Below, one piece after another: positions 52,155-61,932 of a DNA stretch of 64,000 nt. Position 1 is the stretch's first letter. Every line of letters begins with the position of its first letter. The stretch lies in contig NZ_JAABLQ010000001.1 in NCBI RefSeq assembly GCF_009915765.1, positions 620,001 to 684,000 on the forward strand, given 5' to 3'. The stretch comes from Pannonibacter sp. XCT-53 (GTDB lineage: Bacteria > Pseudomonadota > Alphaproteobacteria > Rhizobiales > Stappiaceae). Made by a program: the position numbers and the translations under genes. Under the pieces are notes generated by a model. The model saw only the letters and a program-made list of their open reading frames with translations, ran no database searches and was not told the DNA's origin.

Positions 52155-52982
52155 CTACCGGTCGAAGCCGGGCCGGTGCAGGCCCTTCGGCGACAGGGTG
52201 AAGATCTCGCAGCCCTCGGGCGTGATGCCGATGGAATGCTCGAACTGCGCCGACAGCGAGCGGTCGCGGGTGACGGCGGTCCAGCCATCGCTCAGCACCT
52301 TCACCTGCGGCCGGCCGAGGTTCACCATCGGCTCGATGGTGAAGATCATGCCGGGCTTCAGCTCGACGCCCTCGCCGGGCCGGCCGTAGTGCAGGATGTT
52401 CGGCGTGTCGTGGAACAGGCGCCCGAGACCGTGGCCGCAGAAGTCGCGCACCACCGAGCAGCGCTCGCGCTCGACGAAGGTCTGGATCGCCGCGCCGATG
52501 TCGCCGGTGGTGTTGCCGGGCTTGGCTGCGGCGATGCCCAACATCAGGCTCTCGTAGGTGACCTCGATCAGCCGCTCGGCCGCGCGCTTCAGCTCGCCCA
52601 CCGGATACATCCGGCTCGAATCGCCATGCCAGCCGTCGACGATGTAGGTGACGTCGATGTTGACGATGTCGCCGTCGCGCAGCGGCTTGTCATTGGGAAT
52701 GCCGTGGCAGACGACGTGGTTGATCGAGGTGCAGGAGAACTTGGTGTAGCCGCGGTAGTAGAGCGTCGCCGGCAGGGCGTTGTGCTCGCGGCCGAAGGCC
52801 TGCACGAAATCGTCGATTTCCTGGGTGGTCACCCCCGGCTTGACGACATCGGCCAGGGCATCGAGACAGGCCGCCGTCACGGCGCCCGCCTTGCGCATGC
52901 CGGCAAAGTCATCGGGTCCGTACAGGCGCACCTGGCCGGTGTTCTTGAGGGGAGCCGTCGCCGCGTCGATATAGGTGACCAT
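52155..52982 (-). CDS. map: Methionine aminopeptidase, type I
   Basis: 275 residues from the ATG at 52982 ([14 protein letters not shown]); an upstream in-frame extension to 53186 does not resemble the family. Pita-bread fold with metal ligands in [20 protein letters not shown] (two Asp), [19 protein letters not shown] (His), [12 protein letters not shown] (Glu) and [12 protein letters not shown] (Glu). Removes N-terminal Met from nascent proteins. Confidence 0.97.
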   Translation of the reverse strand: MVTYIDAATAPLKNTGQVRLYGPDDFAGMRKAGAVTAACLDALADVVKPGVTTQEIDDFVQAFGREHNALPATLYYRGYTKFSCTSINHVVCHGIPNDKPLRDGDIVNIDVTYIVDGWHGDSSRMYPVGELKRAAERLIEVTYESLMLGIAAAKPGNTTGDIGAAIQTFVERERCSVVRDFCGHGLGRLFHDTPNILHYGRPGEGVELKPGMIFTIEPMVNLGRPQVKVLSDGWTAVTRDRSLSAQFEHSIGITPEGCEIFTLSPKGLHRPGFDR

Positions 52983-53263
52983 GTGCGAAGATAATGTCCG
53001 TGTCTGTTCGGGCCTCGGCCGTGTCGCGATCCGCCGGGAGGAAAGGCGGAAACGATCTAGGATGCGCCGCCGCATCGTGCGGGCTCCCGGAGAGGTCTCG
53101 TCGTTCATGTCATGTGCCGTCGTCTTCCCCGTTAATATGCGCGGTGCCATCGCGCAAGGAAAGAGCTTCCGGGGAGAGGGCGGCATTTTGTTCGCCAGTG
53201 CCCGAATGTGCCGTCAGGCTCTTGCGAAGCCGCATCCACGGCGCTAGGTGATGCCGTCTCGCC

Positions 53264-53348
53264 GCGGACGTGGTGAAACCGGTAGCCACAGCAGACTTAA
53301 AATCTGCCGTCTTCTGACATGCGGGTTCGAGTCCCGCCGTCCGCACCA
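53264..53348 (+). tRNA. tRNA-Leu (anticodon UAA)
   Basis: 85 bases. Acceptor arm GCGGACG (53264-53270) pairs with CGTCCGC (53338-53344), discriminator A and an encoded CCA follow. The anticodon stem GCAGA/TCTGC encloses CTTAAAA with anticodon TAA at 53298-53300. It has a long variable arm and a GGGTTCGAGTCCC T-arm, as a class II leucine tRNA should. It reads the UUA codon, rare in this GC-rich genome. Confidence 0.95.
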
Positions 53349-53422
53349 GCCCCGGCCGTCCCCTTGACGGGGCTTGCAGGTCACCGCCCTCGCGCGGTAT
53401 CGCAAAGTGGGGGAGAGATGTC

Positions 53423-53875
53423 ATGCAGGCATGGACCAACATCCTGGCGAGGGGACTGGCCGCGCTTCCGGTGCTGATGCGCATTGCCTGCGCCCTGGCA
53501 CTGGTTGTCCTGGCCTATGGGCACCGGCCTGTTGCCCAGACCTCGGCCGTGATCCAGTCGCCGCAGCAGGTCCTGCGGTCCGCAGCCGGCGTCGACCTCT
53601 CCGCCTATGTCCTGCCGGATGGCAGCCTGCCGGTCCTGTGCCATGCGCTGGCACCGGACACGCACAATCAGGACAAGGCGGCGCCCGGCCCGGCCTGCGA
53701 GGCGTGCCGGCTTTCGGCCTCGGTTGCCCTCCCGTCTCCACCGGCTGGGGTGGCGCAGCCTGTCGCTTCGCCCCCCCGCGTTCTCGACGTCCGGGTCCAC
53801 GCCGTGCCGGCAAGGTCGGACCCGAGGCAGCCTGGCGATCCGCGCGCGCCACCCCGCCATCTCCTGAACATCTGA
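53423..53875 (+). CDS. DUF2946-like, copper-associated membrane/secreted protein
   Basis: 150 residues with a GGGGGAG site 7 bases before the ATG. An N-terminal hydrophobic segment (ALPVLMRIACALALVVLAYG) acts as signal or anchor. Three cysteines lie in LPVLCHALAPD and ACEACRLSASVALPSPPAG, the spaced-Cys pattern seen in DUF2946 proteins that occur beside copper genes. The C-terminus is Pro/Arg-rich and poorly conserved. It precedes the copper uptake-associated gene by about 120 bases, likely one unit. Family call is by pattern only. Confidence 0.6.
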   Translation: MQAWTNILARGLAALPVLMRIACALALVVLAYGHRPVAQTSAVIQSPQQVLRSAAGVDLSAYVLPDGSLPVLCHALAPDTHNQDKAAPGPACEACRLSASVALPSPPAGVAQPVASPPRVLDVRVHAVPARSDPRQPGDPRAPPRHLLNI

Positions 53876-53993
53876 CACCCTCTCCGCCGCTGATCCGAAC
53901 CGTGGACTGCCGGCGGCCCGGGCGACCTGGTCGCGCGCGACGCGCCTGACGTGGTGTCGCCGCATTTCCCTTTTCGGTTGACAGGATACACCC

Positions 53994-54677
53994 ATGTTCA
54001 AGTCCCTTCTGGCCAGCACCGCCGTGATGGCCCTGCTTTGCCTTCCCGCCGCCGCCCATGGCACCAAGACGCCGCCCGCCCCCGAACAGGTTGGTCACGG
54101 GCAGGTTGGTCACGGGCAGGTTGGTCACGGGCAGGTCGGCCACGGCACCCAGAACCAGACCGGTCACGCAGCCCATGCGGCACATGCCGCCCCAGCTGAG
54201 GCCGTTGCCGTCACCGGCGATCCGCAGGTCGACATCCCGGTCAAGCTCAAGTCCATCTTCGAGAGCGAGGGCAAGCCTCTCGCCGTTGCGCCGGTGGTTG
54301 TCGCCGGAGGCTGGGCGATTGCCGGCTGGACACAGGATGGCCGGGGCGGCCGGGCGCTTCTGAAGCAGAAGGCTGACGGCTGGAGCATTCACCTGTGCAG
54401 CGGCGACAGCCTGAAGGATGCAACGGTCCTCCAGCAGATCGGCATTGCGGAACACGATGCCCGAACTCTTGCCGCGAACCTTGCGTCTGCCGAAGCCTCG
54501 ATCGCACCGGAGACGCTGGCGCTCTTCGCAAGCTTCGAGGGCACCGTCATGGTCGAGGGCGAGGCGCATGGCCACGGGGGTGGACATGCTGGCGGGCATT
54601 CGGGCGGACATTCGGGCGGGCATGGAGGTGCGCAGGGTGCAGGCCATGGCACTGCGCCGGCTGCAGCAAAGCCCTGA
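53994..54677 (+). CDS. Copper uptake system-associated periplasmic protein with His-rich repeats
   Basis: 227 residues. Signal peptide MFKSLLASTAVMALLCLPAAA. Residues about 31-49 are tandem QVGHG units; a second histidine-rich tail (GGHAGGHSGGHSGGHGG) lies near 200-216. Between them is a folded domain: VDIPVKLKSIFESEGKPLAVAPVVVAGGWAIAGWTQDGRGGRALLKQKADGWSIHLCSGDSLKDA, then ASFEGTVMVEGE. The folded part matches what I recall as 'copper uptake system-associated protein', usually near DUF2946 and PCuAC copper chaperones. Binding of copper or another soft metal by the His repeats is inference. Confidence 0.75.
   Translation: MFKSLLASTAVMALLCLPAAAHGTKTPPAPEQVGHGQVGHGQVGHGQVGHGTQNQTGHAAHAAHAAPAEAVAVTGDPQVDIPVKLKSIFESEGKPLAVAPVVVAGGWAIAGWTQDGRGGRALLKQKADGWSIHLCSGDSLKDATVLQQIGIAEHDARTLAANLASAEASIAPETLALFASFEGTVMVEGEAHGHGGGHAGGHSGGHSGGHGGAQGAGHGTAPAAAKP
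54087..54146 (+). repeat. 15-base tandem repeat coding QVGHG
   Basis: Three exact units of CAGGTTGGTCACGGG (54087-54131) and a fourth, CAGGTCGGCCACGGC, with four changes. In frame within the copper-associated gene, so unit number can change by slippage without breaking the protein. Confidence 0.9.
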
Positions 54678-54922
54678 GGCGCACGCTCGGCGCCGGACAG
54701 GACCTGTCCGGCGCTGCCAGCTGGTCCGGCTGGTCCGGGTCCGAAACGTCGGCGTCAGGGGGCGCGGCGCGGGCCTCACCCGGACTGCCCCTGCTGAAAT
54801 GCGGGGATGGCGGGCTCGACAGCCGCCGCCCGTCGGGGCAATGTCGCGGCGCGGGGGTGGGCTTGCGGTCCGGACATGAAGTCGGCCGGGCGTCCTGCAC
54901 CGCTGTGAAGGACCTGGCTGAC

Positions 54923-56368
54923 GTGATTGCATTGCGCCCCATTCTCTACGTGCTGGGCATATTGTACGTGGCGCTTGCCACCGTGATGCTGGTGCCGGCC
55001 ATCGTCGATGTGGCCAACAAGAATGCGGACTGGCAAGCCTTTGTGTTTTCGGCCTTTCTGACCGGGCTGGTCGGCATGCTGCTGGCGATTGCCGTTGAGG
55101 GCTCCCTGAAGAAGGGGCTCAACATGCGCCAGACGTTCCTGCTGACGGTGCTGGCCTGGACGACGATCCCGCTGTTCGGCGCCTTGCCGTTCTTCTGGCT
55201 GGGGCTTGGCGTGTCGGATGCGGTGTTCGAATCGGTCTCCGGCTTCACCACGACCGGCGGCACGGTGCTGACCGGACTTGATTCCCTGCCGCCCGGCATC
55301 CTGATCTGGCGCTCGATGATGCAATGGACCGGCGGCATCGGCATCGCGGTCATGGGGATCTTCCTGCTGCCGTTCCTGCGGGTCGGCGGCATGCAGCTGT
55401 TCCAGAGCGAGAGCGGCGAGGGCGGCGACAAGATCGTCAGCCGGTCGGTCGAGCTGATCCGGCTGATGGTGGTGGTCTATGGCGGGCTCACCGCGCTCTG
55501 CGCTGCCGGCTATTTTGTCTTCGGGATGACCGGGTTCGACGCCATCAACCACGCGATGACGACGCTGGCGACCGGCGGCTACTCCACCCACGACCGGTCG
55601 TTCCAGCACTACGCCGACACCGGCGTGGCCTGGGTCGGCATCCTGTTCATGCTTGCCGGCGCGCTGCCCTTCGTCCTGGTGATCCAGGCGATCCGGGGGG
55701 CGCCGCTGCAGCTCTGGCAGGATCCGCAGGTGCGGGCGCTCATCGCCCTGATCGCGATGGTCTCCTTCGCGCTCACCGTCTATCTCGGGGCCACGCGCGA
55801 TCTGGGCTTCCTCGATGCGCTGCGGGCGGCCACCTTCACCGTGGTCTCGCTCATCACCACCACGGGCTTCTACATCGGCGACTATACCCAGTGGGGCGGG
55901 CCGGTCGTCGGTCTGGTGCTGATGCTCGCCTTCGTCGGCGGCTGCACCGGCTCGACGTCGGGCGGGATCAAGATCTTCCGCTATCTCGTGCTGCTGGCCG
56001 CGGTGCGCTCGCATCTGCGCCGCATGGTGCGGCCCAACCGGGTCACGGCGGAGAACTTCGGCAAGGCGCGGCTGACGCCGGACCTGTCTGCCGCGGTTCT
56101 CGTCTATCTGGTGCTCTACATCAGCACGGTGGCGGCTGTGGCACTGGCGCTTGCGGCCTTCGACATCGACTTCGTCACCGCCCTGTCCGCCTCCGCCAGT
56201 GCCGTCGGCAACATCGGCACGGCGCTCGGGCCGCTGGTCGGTCCCGACGGGACCTTTGGCGCCCTGCCGGACCCGGCCAAGTGGATCCTCTCCGCGGCCA
56301 TGCTGATCGGCCGGCTCGAGCTGATCGTCGTCTTCGTGCTCATCGACCCCGATTTCTGGTCCAACTGA
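54923..56368 (+). CDS. trkH: TrkH-family potassium uptake channel subunit
   Basis: 481 residues from a GTG at 54923 with AAGGA 10 bases upstream; the frame is open back to 54395, but only this start gives the family N-terminus ([15 protein letters not shown]). About ten membrane segments. Four selectivity-filter loops are visible: [38 protein letters not shown], and [14 protein letters not shown]. Potassium uptake in the inner membrane, gated by TrkA, which is not in the window. The gap 54678-54922 shows no gene. Confidence 0.94.
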   Translation: MIALRPILYVLGILYVALATVMLVPAIVDVANKNADWQAFVFSAFLTGLVGMLLAIAVEGSLKKGLNMRQTFLLTVLAWTTIPLFGALPFFWLGLGVSDAVFESVSGFTTTGGTVLTGLDSLPPGILIWRSMMQWTGGIGIAVMGIFLLPFLRVGGMQLFQSESGEGGDKIVSRSVELIRLMVVVYGGLTALCAAGYFVFGMTGFDAINHAMTTLATGGYSTHDRSFQHYADTGVAWVGILFMLAGALPFVLVIQAIRGAPLQLWQDPQVRALIALIAMVSFALTVYLGATRDLGFLDALRAATFTVVSLITTTGFYIGDYTQWGGPVVGLVLMLAFVGGCTGSTSGGIKIFRYLVLLAAVRSHLRRMVRPNRVTAENFGKARLTPDLSAAVLVYLVLYISTVAAVALALAAFDIDFVTALSASASAVGNIGTALGPLVGPDGTFGALPDPAKWILSAAMLIGRLELIVVFVLIDPDFWSN

Positions 56369-56375
56369 GGCTGCC

Positions 56376-57077
56376 ATGGATTTTGACCGCCCCCTGATCA
56401 GCGGCCGGCTGGTGCGCCGCTACAAGCGTTTCCTCGCCGACGTGATCCTGGACGAGGACGGCAGCGAGGTCACGGCCCATTGCGCCAACCCGGGCTCCAT
56501 GCTCGGCCTGAACGCACCGGGATCCCGGGTCTACCTGTCGCGCTCCGACAATCCGGCGCGCAAGCTTCCGCTCAGCTGGGAGCTGATCGAGGCCGACGGC
56601 GTGCTGGTCGGCATCAGCACCGCCCATCCCAACCGTCTTGTCGAGGAGGCGATCCTTGCCGGTCGTGCGAGGGGCCTTGAGGGCTATGCCAGCCTGCGTC
56701 GCGAGGTCCGCTACGGCCTCAACTCGCGCATCGACATCCTGCTCGATCATCCCGACCGGCCCCGCTGCTATGTCGAGGTGAAGAACGTGCATCTGATGCG
56801 GCAGGCCGGGCTGGCAGAGTTCCCCGATTCGGTCACCGACCGGGGGGCCAAGCATCTGCGCGAGCTGTCGGCGATGGTGGCCGAGGGGCATCGCGCCGTG
56901 ATGGTCTATCTGGTCCAGCGGCCCGACTGCGACCGCCTGTCGATGGCAGCCGACATCGATCCGGCCTATGCGGCCGCCCTTGGCGAGGCGCGTGCGGCCG
57001 GCGTCGAGGTGCTGGCGCTCGGCTGCTCCGTGACCCCGCATCGGATCCGCGTCGAGCGCGAGGTCGAGGTGGCCTGA
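56376..57077 (+). CDS. sfsA: SfsA family protein
   Basis: 233 residues: [32 protein letters not shown] at the start, [24 protein letters not shown] (PD-(D/E)xK-like catalytic strand) and [16 protein letters not shown]. Named for sugar-fermentation stimulation; it has an OB-fold plus nuclease-like domain, with an uncertain role. Eight bases after trkH, probably cotranscribed. Confidence 0.95.
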   Translation: MDFDRPLISGRLVRRYKRFLADVILDEDGSEVTAHCANPGSMLGLNAPGSRVYLSRSDNPARKLPLSWELIEADGVLVGISTAHPNRLVEEAILAGRARGLEGYASLRREVRYGLNSRIDILLDHPDRPRCYVEVKNVHLMRQAGLAEFPDSVTDRGAKHLRELSAMVAEGHRAVMVYLVQRPDCDRLSMAADIDPAYAAALGEARAAGVEVLALGCSVTPHRIRVEREVEVA

Positions 57078-57234
57078 GCGGGATGGCCTGAGCGGGGTGG
57101 CCCACCAGGCCGCACGCCCGGCCCGCCCAGCCTGGCGCCGCACGCCCGGCATCTCGGTTGGTGTGTGTCACAAACGGGAAGGGGCCATCCTTGCGGACAG
57201 CCCCTCGAAGCGTTCGACCGCGGTCTGCTGCGGC

Positions 57235-57927
57235 TCAGACGGCGTTGCCCTGGATCACGACCACGCGGGTGCCGTTGGGCACGCGGTTGTAGAGGTCGAT
57301 GATGTCCTGGTTGATCAGGCGGACGCAGCCCGAGGAGACGGCGGTGCCGATCGTCCAGAACTCGGCCGTGCCGTGGATGCGGTACAGCGTGTCGCGGTTG
57401 CCCTCGAAGATGTAGAGCGCGCGGGCGCCAAGCGGATTGGTCAGCCCCGGCTCCATGCCGTTGCGATATTCCTCCAGCTCGGGCTGGCGCGCGATCATTT
57501 CCGCCGGCGGCGTCCAGCGCGGCCATTCGCGCTTGTAGGCGATGCGGGCCGTGCCCCCCCAGGCAAAGCCGGCGCGGCCGATGCCCACGCCGTAGCGCAT
57601 GGCGCGACCGCCTTCCATCGTCAGGTAGAGGAAGCGGTTTGGGGTGTCGACGATGATCGTCCCGGTCGGCTCCGCCGAGGGATAGTCCACGACCTGGCGG
57701 TAGTAGATCGGATTGACCTTGCGCAGGTCCACCGCCGGCAGCGGGAAGCGCTCCTGCGGCATCGGCCCGTACATGCGCAGATACTCCTCCGGGATGCGCG
57801 GACCTGACGGCTGGTAAGGCTCGTAGGGCATGCCCGGCGTCGGGATCGGCTGGGTGTAGCGGGTGGTGCAGCCGGCGAGCAGGGTGGCGGAAGCGGCAAC
57901 CAGAAAATGGCGGCGGGAGATCAACAT
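57235..57927 (-). CDS. Lipoprotein L,D-transpeptidase (ErfK/YbiS type)
   Basis: 230 residues. Twin-Arg-like start SRRHFLVAASATLLAGC with a lipobox LLAGC at about 17-21, so lipid anchored. Catalytic domain: TIIVDTPNRFLYLTMEGGRAMRYGVGIGRAGFAWGG and the active site HGTAEFWTIGTAVSSGCVRLINQDI (Cys near 209). Crosslinks peptidoglycan or attaches outer-membrane proteins to it. A second L,D-transpeptidase is at 33944-34552. Confidence 0.93.
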   Translation of the reverse strand: MLISRRHFLVAASATLLAGCTTRYTQPIPTPGMPYEPYQPSGPRIPEEYLRMYGPMPQERFPLPAVDLRKVNPIYYRQVVDYPSAEPTGTIIVDTPNRFLYLTMEGGRAMRYGVGIGRAGFAWGGTARIAYKREWPRWTPPAEMIARQPELEEYRNGMEPGLTNPLGARALYIFEGNRDTLYRIHGTAEFWTIGTAVSSGCVRLINQDIIDLYNRVPNGTRVVVIQGNAV

Positions 57928-58030
57928 GCAACGACCTCGGAATTATGGCGCATGTCCGGGCCGGGGCGGCGGCCGGACGTTGTGTCCTGTGTCTCAGATT
58001 CAACTTGCCGGGAACTTAAGGATCCGGCGG

Positions 58031-58438
58031 TCAGACGACTGGTTGGCCCGTGGACGTCCGTCTCGGCGGCGGAACCTCCGTCTCCAGCAGCGGATCACGG
58101 GCCGCGCGGTGGGGCGAGCGTCCGAGAGGGACAATGTCCGGGCGGCCCGCTTGTTCCAGATCGGAGGTCTGAACGCGCACCAGATCCGCGCATTGCAGGT
58201 ACAGGCAGCGCTTGGGCGCGCCGGTGCCGGTCTGCTGGCCATCGGCGCGGCGCGGCCCGGTGACGGCGGTGAGCGGCAGGGACGCAAGCAGAAGGCCCGC
58301 GACGAGCTGCGGTCCCGCGGTCACGACCGGTTGCGCCGCCAGGCTCGCCGCCGGACGCAGGGCGACCATCATCAGCGCGGCCACGGCGAGAAGCCGTCCG
58401 CACCACACGAGCGCCGGGAGGAAGGTCGAACCAGTCAT
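58031..58438 (-). CDS. Possible small membrane/secreted protein
   Basis: 135 codons: one or two hydrophobic segments at the N-terminus (LVWCGRLLAVAALMMVALRPAASLAAQ) then a Pro/Arg-rich tail with two cysteines (KRCLYLQCADLV). The start looks signal-like, but the tail is the kind of sequence any GC-rich frame can give, and no family is recognised. Otherwise the 696-base gap 57928-58623 holds only the G-rich tandem tract at 58562-58609. Confidence 0.3.
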   Translation of the reverse strand: MTGSTFLPALVWCGRLLAVAALMMVALRPAASLAAQPVVTAGPQLVAGLLLASLPLTAVTGPRRADGQQTGTGAPKRCLYLQCADLVRVQTSDLEQAGRPDIVPLGRSPHRAARDPLLETEVPPPRRTSTGQPVV

Positions 58439-58561
58439 GTGCCCCGCATCGCCACAGAATGTGGCGCGGATCGGGACGACGACCGGTCACAAGACAGTGA
58501 GGGGCACCGGGCAGCAACTTTTCTGCCCGGTGTTGCATTTCGGTCGCGCCAGGCTTGGCGT

Positions 58562-58609
58562 GGCTTGGCCGGGTTGGGCCGGGTTGGGCCGGGCCGGGTT
58601 GGGCGGGGC
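58562..58609. repeat. GC-rich tandem tract of GGGTTGGGCC units
   Basis: The motif GGGTTGGGCC recurs with small variation (TGGCC, GGGCCGGGTTGGGC). Non-coding, just downstream of gpt on its minus strand. Confidence 0.6.
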
Positions 58610-58623
58610 CCCCGACCGCCGCG

Positions 58624-59133
58624 TCAGCCGGCGGTGTTCTTGTTGAGCGGCGGCTGGAACTGCCAGCCCATGTCCCAGGGGAAATAGATCCAGGTGTCCT
58701 GCGACACTTCGGTCACGAAGGTGTCGACCAGCGGCCGGCCCATCGGCTTGGCATAGACGGTGGCGAAATGCGCCTTCGGCAGCATCTCGCGCACGACGCG
58801 GGCGGTCTTGCCGGTGTCCACCAGATCGTCGATCACCAGCACGCCATTGCCGTCGCCGCCTTCCAGTCCGACCACCTTCGGGTCGATCGGCTTGATCACA
58901 TGCAGCGAGCCCTGGTTCTCGTAGTCATGGTAGGAGGCGATGCAGACCGTCTCGATCATGCGGATGCCAAGTTCACGCGCGACGATGGCCGCCGGTACCA
59001 GCCCGCCACGGGTGATGCAGACGATCGCCTGCCATTCGCCCTGGCCCGACAGGCGCCAGGCAAGGGCGCGCGCGTCGCGGTGGAACTGGTCCCAGGAAAC
59101 CGGGAAGGCCTTGTTCTGTTCGGGGTTTTCCAT
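58624..59133 (-). CDS. gpt: Xanthine(-guanine) phosphoribosyltransferase
   Basis: 169 residues. Type I PRTase loop [21 protein letters not shown] near 97-117, with [18 protein letters not shown] near 40-57 and the C-terminal [11 protein letters not shown] typical of Gpt. Salvages xanthine and guanine to nucleotides. Functionally linked to, but apart from, the purine block at 12-24 kb. Confidence 0.95.
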   Translation of the reverse strand: MENPEQNKAFPVSWDQFHRDARALAWRLSGQGEWQAIVCITRGGLVPAAIVARELGIRMIETVCIASYHDYENQGSLHVIKPIDPKVVGLEGGDGNGVLVIDDLVDTGKTARVVREMLPKAHFATVYAKPMGRPLVDTFVTEVSQDTWIYFPWDMGWQFQPPLNKNTAG

Positions 59134-59261
59134 GTCTCATGTCCTTGTGGGCGGGACCGGTCTCAGGGGAGCGGTCGGAAGGGGCCTGTCGGAAGGGGCC
59201 TGTCGGAAAGGCGGTTCGGGCGGCCTGGCGGGTGGAACGGCTGGGGTGACGGGACGGACGG

Positions 59262-60023
59262 TCAGCCCCTCGCCGCCTGCGCGGCCGCGACGGCAGCGGC
59301 AACGGCTGCCTCGACGGCGGCTGCGACCGGGACGAGGCGGTCCGGCTCGCGCGAGCGCAGCACCACCTGTGTGCTGAAACGCCCGTCGTTGGTCCGGGGG
59401 TAGGAGCCGATGATCACGTCCGGGTTGTCGGCCTGGATCTGGCGCAGGGCGTCGGCGATGCGGCTTTCGGGAATGTCGGCATCGACGGTCCGGGACACGA
59501 TCTTGCGTCCGGTGCGCAGCGTCGGGGCGATCGCATCGAGCATGGCCTGCATGATGCTCGGAACACCGGCCATCACGTGGACATTGCCGATCCGGAAGCC
59601 CGGCGCCTTCGACACCTTGTTCTCGATCAGGTCGGCACCAAGCGGAATGCGCGCCATGCGCTGGCGGGCTTCGGTGAACTCGCCGGGGGGGTAATGGGCG
59701 GCGAGGATCGCCATGGCGCGGGGATCGTGGTCGATGGCGACACCGAAGGCCTTGGCGATGCTGTCGGCGGTGATGTCGTCATGGGTCGGCCCGATGCCGC
59801 CCGAGGTGAAGACATAGTCGTAGCGGCCGCGCAGCGCGTTCACCGCCTCGACGATGCGATCCTCGATGTCGGGCACCACGCGCACTTCCATCAGGTCGAT
59901 GCCGGACATGGTCAGGAAGTCGGCGATATAGCCGATGTTCTTGTCCTTTGTGCGTCCCGACAGGATCTCGTCCCCGATGACGAGAAAGGCGGCTGTCACG
60001 GTCTGTGGCGTTGCGTCGTCCAT
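59262..60023 (-). CDS. CinA-type MoCF-domain protein (competence/damage-inducible protein A-like)
   Basis: 253 residues. MoCF_biosynth domain: AFLVIGDEILSGRTKDKNIGYIADFLTMSGID (about 12-43), YDYVFTSGGIGPTHDDITADSIAKAFG (about 68-94), and VHVMAGVPSIMQAMLDAI. Only the N-terminal CinA domain is present; the C-terminal amidase domain of full CinA is absent, as usual in alphaproteobacteria. Probably an ADP-ribose/CoA-related pyrophosphatase. The C-terminus is a run of Ala/Val. Between it and gpt lies a short tandem GGAAGGGGCCTGTC duplication (about 59175-59206). Confidence 0.9.
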   Translation of the reverse strand: MDDATPQTVTAAFLVIGDEILSGRTKDKNIGYIADFLTMSGIDLMEVRVVPDIEDRIVEAVNALRGRYDYVFTSGGIGPTHDDITADSIAKAFGVAIDHDPRAMAILAAHYPPGEFTEARQRMARIPLGADLIENKVSKAPGFRIGNVHVMAGVPSIMQAMLDAIAPTLRTGRKIVSRTVDADIPESRIADALRQIQADNPDVIIGSYPRTNDGRFSTQVVLRSREPDRLVPVAAAVEAAVAAAVAAAQAARG

Positions 60024-60156
60024 TCAGTCCTCTCGCGCGACTGGCTGGACCTGAGCAAGGCCGGGACCGGCAACGGTTGCCGGAAGCTGCCGGCCGCCGG
60101 CCGTCCGCCTGTGCGCAAGACCAGAGAAAAGCGTTTATCGCAAGCGCGGGTCCGGC

Positions 60157-61356
60157 TCAAGCGGGGGCGCTGTCCCGCCAGGCATAGATCCAGTCCATTC
60201 GCTTCAGCAGCCGCTCGGGCGAGCTGGCGCGCAGCACCGCATCGCGGGCGAGACAGGCCGGCCAGCCGAGGTGATAGATCGAGGCATTGGTGGCGGCAGC
60301 CTGCTGCACCTGCGCGGTGCGCGGCTGGCGCAGCTGCTGATAGCGGGCGAGGGCTGCAGGAATGTCCCGCGCGCCCTGCAGCACGCGACCCAGGACAGCC
60401 GCGTCCTCGATGGCCATCGCTGCCCCTTGCGCGGCAAAGGGCAGCATCGCGTGGCAGGCATCGCCGAGCAGGGCAATGCGGCCCTTGACCCAGGGCGTGC
60501 CGGCATCGACGGCGCACAGCGCCCATCGCAGCCAGCCGTCGGGCCGGGACAGCACCGCGCGGATGTCTGACGGCCAGTCGGCAAAACGGGCAAGAAGGCG
60601 GTCCCGGTCGGCCGGCTCGGACCAGCCGGTCGAGGTCCAGTCCTCTTCGACCAGGGCCACGATGTTGAACTCGCGGCCGGCGCGCACCGGATAGTGCACG
60701 AGATGGGCGCGCGGGCCGAGCCAGAGGCCGGTCTCGGTCATGAGCTCGTCCGGCACCTCATCCGCCGGCAGCGTCGCGCGGTAGGCGGTGCGGCCGGAAA
60801 ATGACGGTTTCGGGCCGCCCATGATCTGCTGGCGGACATGCGAGCGGACGCCGTCGGCGCCGATCAGCGCGGCGGCCCGCAACTGGCGGTCCCCCTCCGG
60901 CGTGATCACCTGGATGTCGAGGCCGTCGCCGGCCTCCTGCACCGGACCGAGCTCGGCGCCCAGCGTGAGGCGGATCGCGGCTGTCTCGCGCACGGCCTGC
61001 ACCAGCACCTGCTGCAGGTCGGCCCGATGGAGCACGAGATAGGGCAGGCCATAGCGCTCGCGGGCGACGGGACCCAGCGGCACCCGGGCGAGATCGCGCC
61101 CGTTGCGGGCGCTGCGGATGCGCACGGTGGCCGGTTCCCCGGATCGCGCCTTCAGGGCCGGCAGCAGGCCGAACCCGTCCAGCACCCGCAGCGCATTCGG
61201 CGACAGCTGCAGTCCGGCCCCCACTTCCAGCAGGCGCTCGGTGCGCTCGAAAAGGTCAACACGGTAGCCGGCACGCGCCAGTGTCAGGGCTGCGGTCAGG
61301 CCGCCGATCCCGGCACCCAGGATCACGACGGGCGCGTCGGAGGAGGGATGTGTCAT
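60157..61356 (-). CDS. FAD-dependent aromatic monooxygenase (salicylate-hydroxylase-like)
   Basis: 399 residues from the ATG at 61356; five codons upstream a second start exists. PHBH-fold: VVILGAGIGGLTAALTLARAGYRVDLFER at the start, the DG motif AALIGADGVRSHVRQQI near 162-178, and the GD motif RIALLGDACHAMLPFAAQGAAMAIEDAAVL near 282-311. NAD(P)H-dependent hydroxylation of an aromatic acid, or the UbiH/UbiF role in ubiquinone synthesis; the close match to salicylate-hydroxylase motifs favours the first. Confidence 0.9.
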   Translation of the reverse strand: MTHPSSDAPVVILGAGIGGLTAALTLARAGYRVDLFERTERLLEVGAGLQLSPNALRVLDGFGLLPALKARSGEPATVRIRSARNGRDLARVPLGPVARERYGLPYLVLHRADLQQVLVQAVRETAAIRLTLGAELGPVQEAGDGLDIQVITPEGDRQLRAAALIGADGVRSHVRQQIMGGPKPSFSGRTAYRATLPADEVPDELMTETGLWLGPRAHLVHYPVRAGREFNIVALVEEDWTSTGWSEPADRDRLLARFADWPSDIRAVLSRPDGWLRWALCAVDAGTPWVKGRIALLGDACHAMLPFAAQGAAMAIEDAAVLGRVLQGARDIPAALARYQQLRQPRTAQVQQAAATNASIYHLGWPACLARDAVLRASSPERLLKRMDWIYAWRDSAPA

Positions 61357-61447
61357 GGACAAGGCCTGCACGGACGCAGCCGGGCTGCGGCAGGAGAGGG
61401 CGACCGGCCCGGATCACCGGACCGGCCAGCGCGGAGGGCGATGCGCC

Positions 61448-61693
61448 TCAGGCTGCGACCGGGACCCATACGCAATCGGACGGCTCGGACTGGCCCGGCT
61501 TCAGCGACGCGTTGTACTTGTACAGCGTCGAGCAGTAGGGGCAGACGATCTGGTCGTCATCGCCCAGATCCAGGAAGACATGGGGATGATCGAACGGCGG
61601 GTTGGCGCCGATGCACATGAATTCACGCGCGCCGATCTCGACACACTCGTGGCCGCTGGTGTTCTGGAAATGCGGGACAACATGATCCGCCAT
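61448..61693 (-). CDS. CHCC-type zinc-finger protein (NDUFS6-like)
   Basis: 81 residues from the ATG at 61693. Zinc ligands C27, H36/H38, C51 and C54 in EFMCIGANPPFDHPHVFLDL and IVCPYCSTLYKY. This is the zf-CHCC family related to the complex I accessory subunit NDUFS6. In alphaproteobacteria it is a soluble or complex I-associated protein. The frame extends upstream to 61855, but that part is not conserved-looking. Confidence 0.93.
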   Translation of the reverse strand: MADHVVPHFQNTSGHECVEIGAREFMCIGANPPFDHPHVFLDLGDDDQIVCPYCSTLYKYNASLKPGQSEPSDCVWVPVAA

Positions 61694-61932
61694 GGCACCT
61701 GTCCAAATGTCTGACTTAACGACGAAGATGGCCGGACCATACTGTCTTGCGGCGCGGATGGGTAGGGGCTTTGCACCGGTTTGCGCCATTGGCCGCAGGT
61801 GCGGCCGCGTTTCTCCCCCGCGAAAGTCGGGGGCAGGCGAACCGGCTGCAGCCATTCCGGGCTTTGCGCGGCCAGCGGGACTGCGTAAGGTGTGGGGTAT
61901 CCGTTTTCCTTTAACGTAAGCGTCAGGTGCAC

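Noticed and set aside
54087..54146. Short direct repeats as a CRISPR array
   Set aside because: Units are contiguous 15-mers without spacers and are in frame inside a gene.
53264..54700. tRNA-Leu as an integration site for an island carrying the copper genes
   Set aside because: No integrase, no repeat of the tRNA 3' end found in the window, and base composition matches the surroundings.
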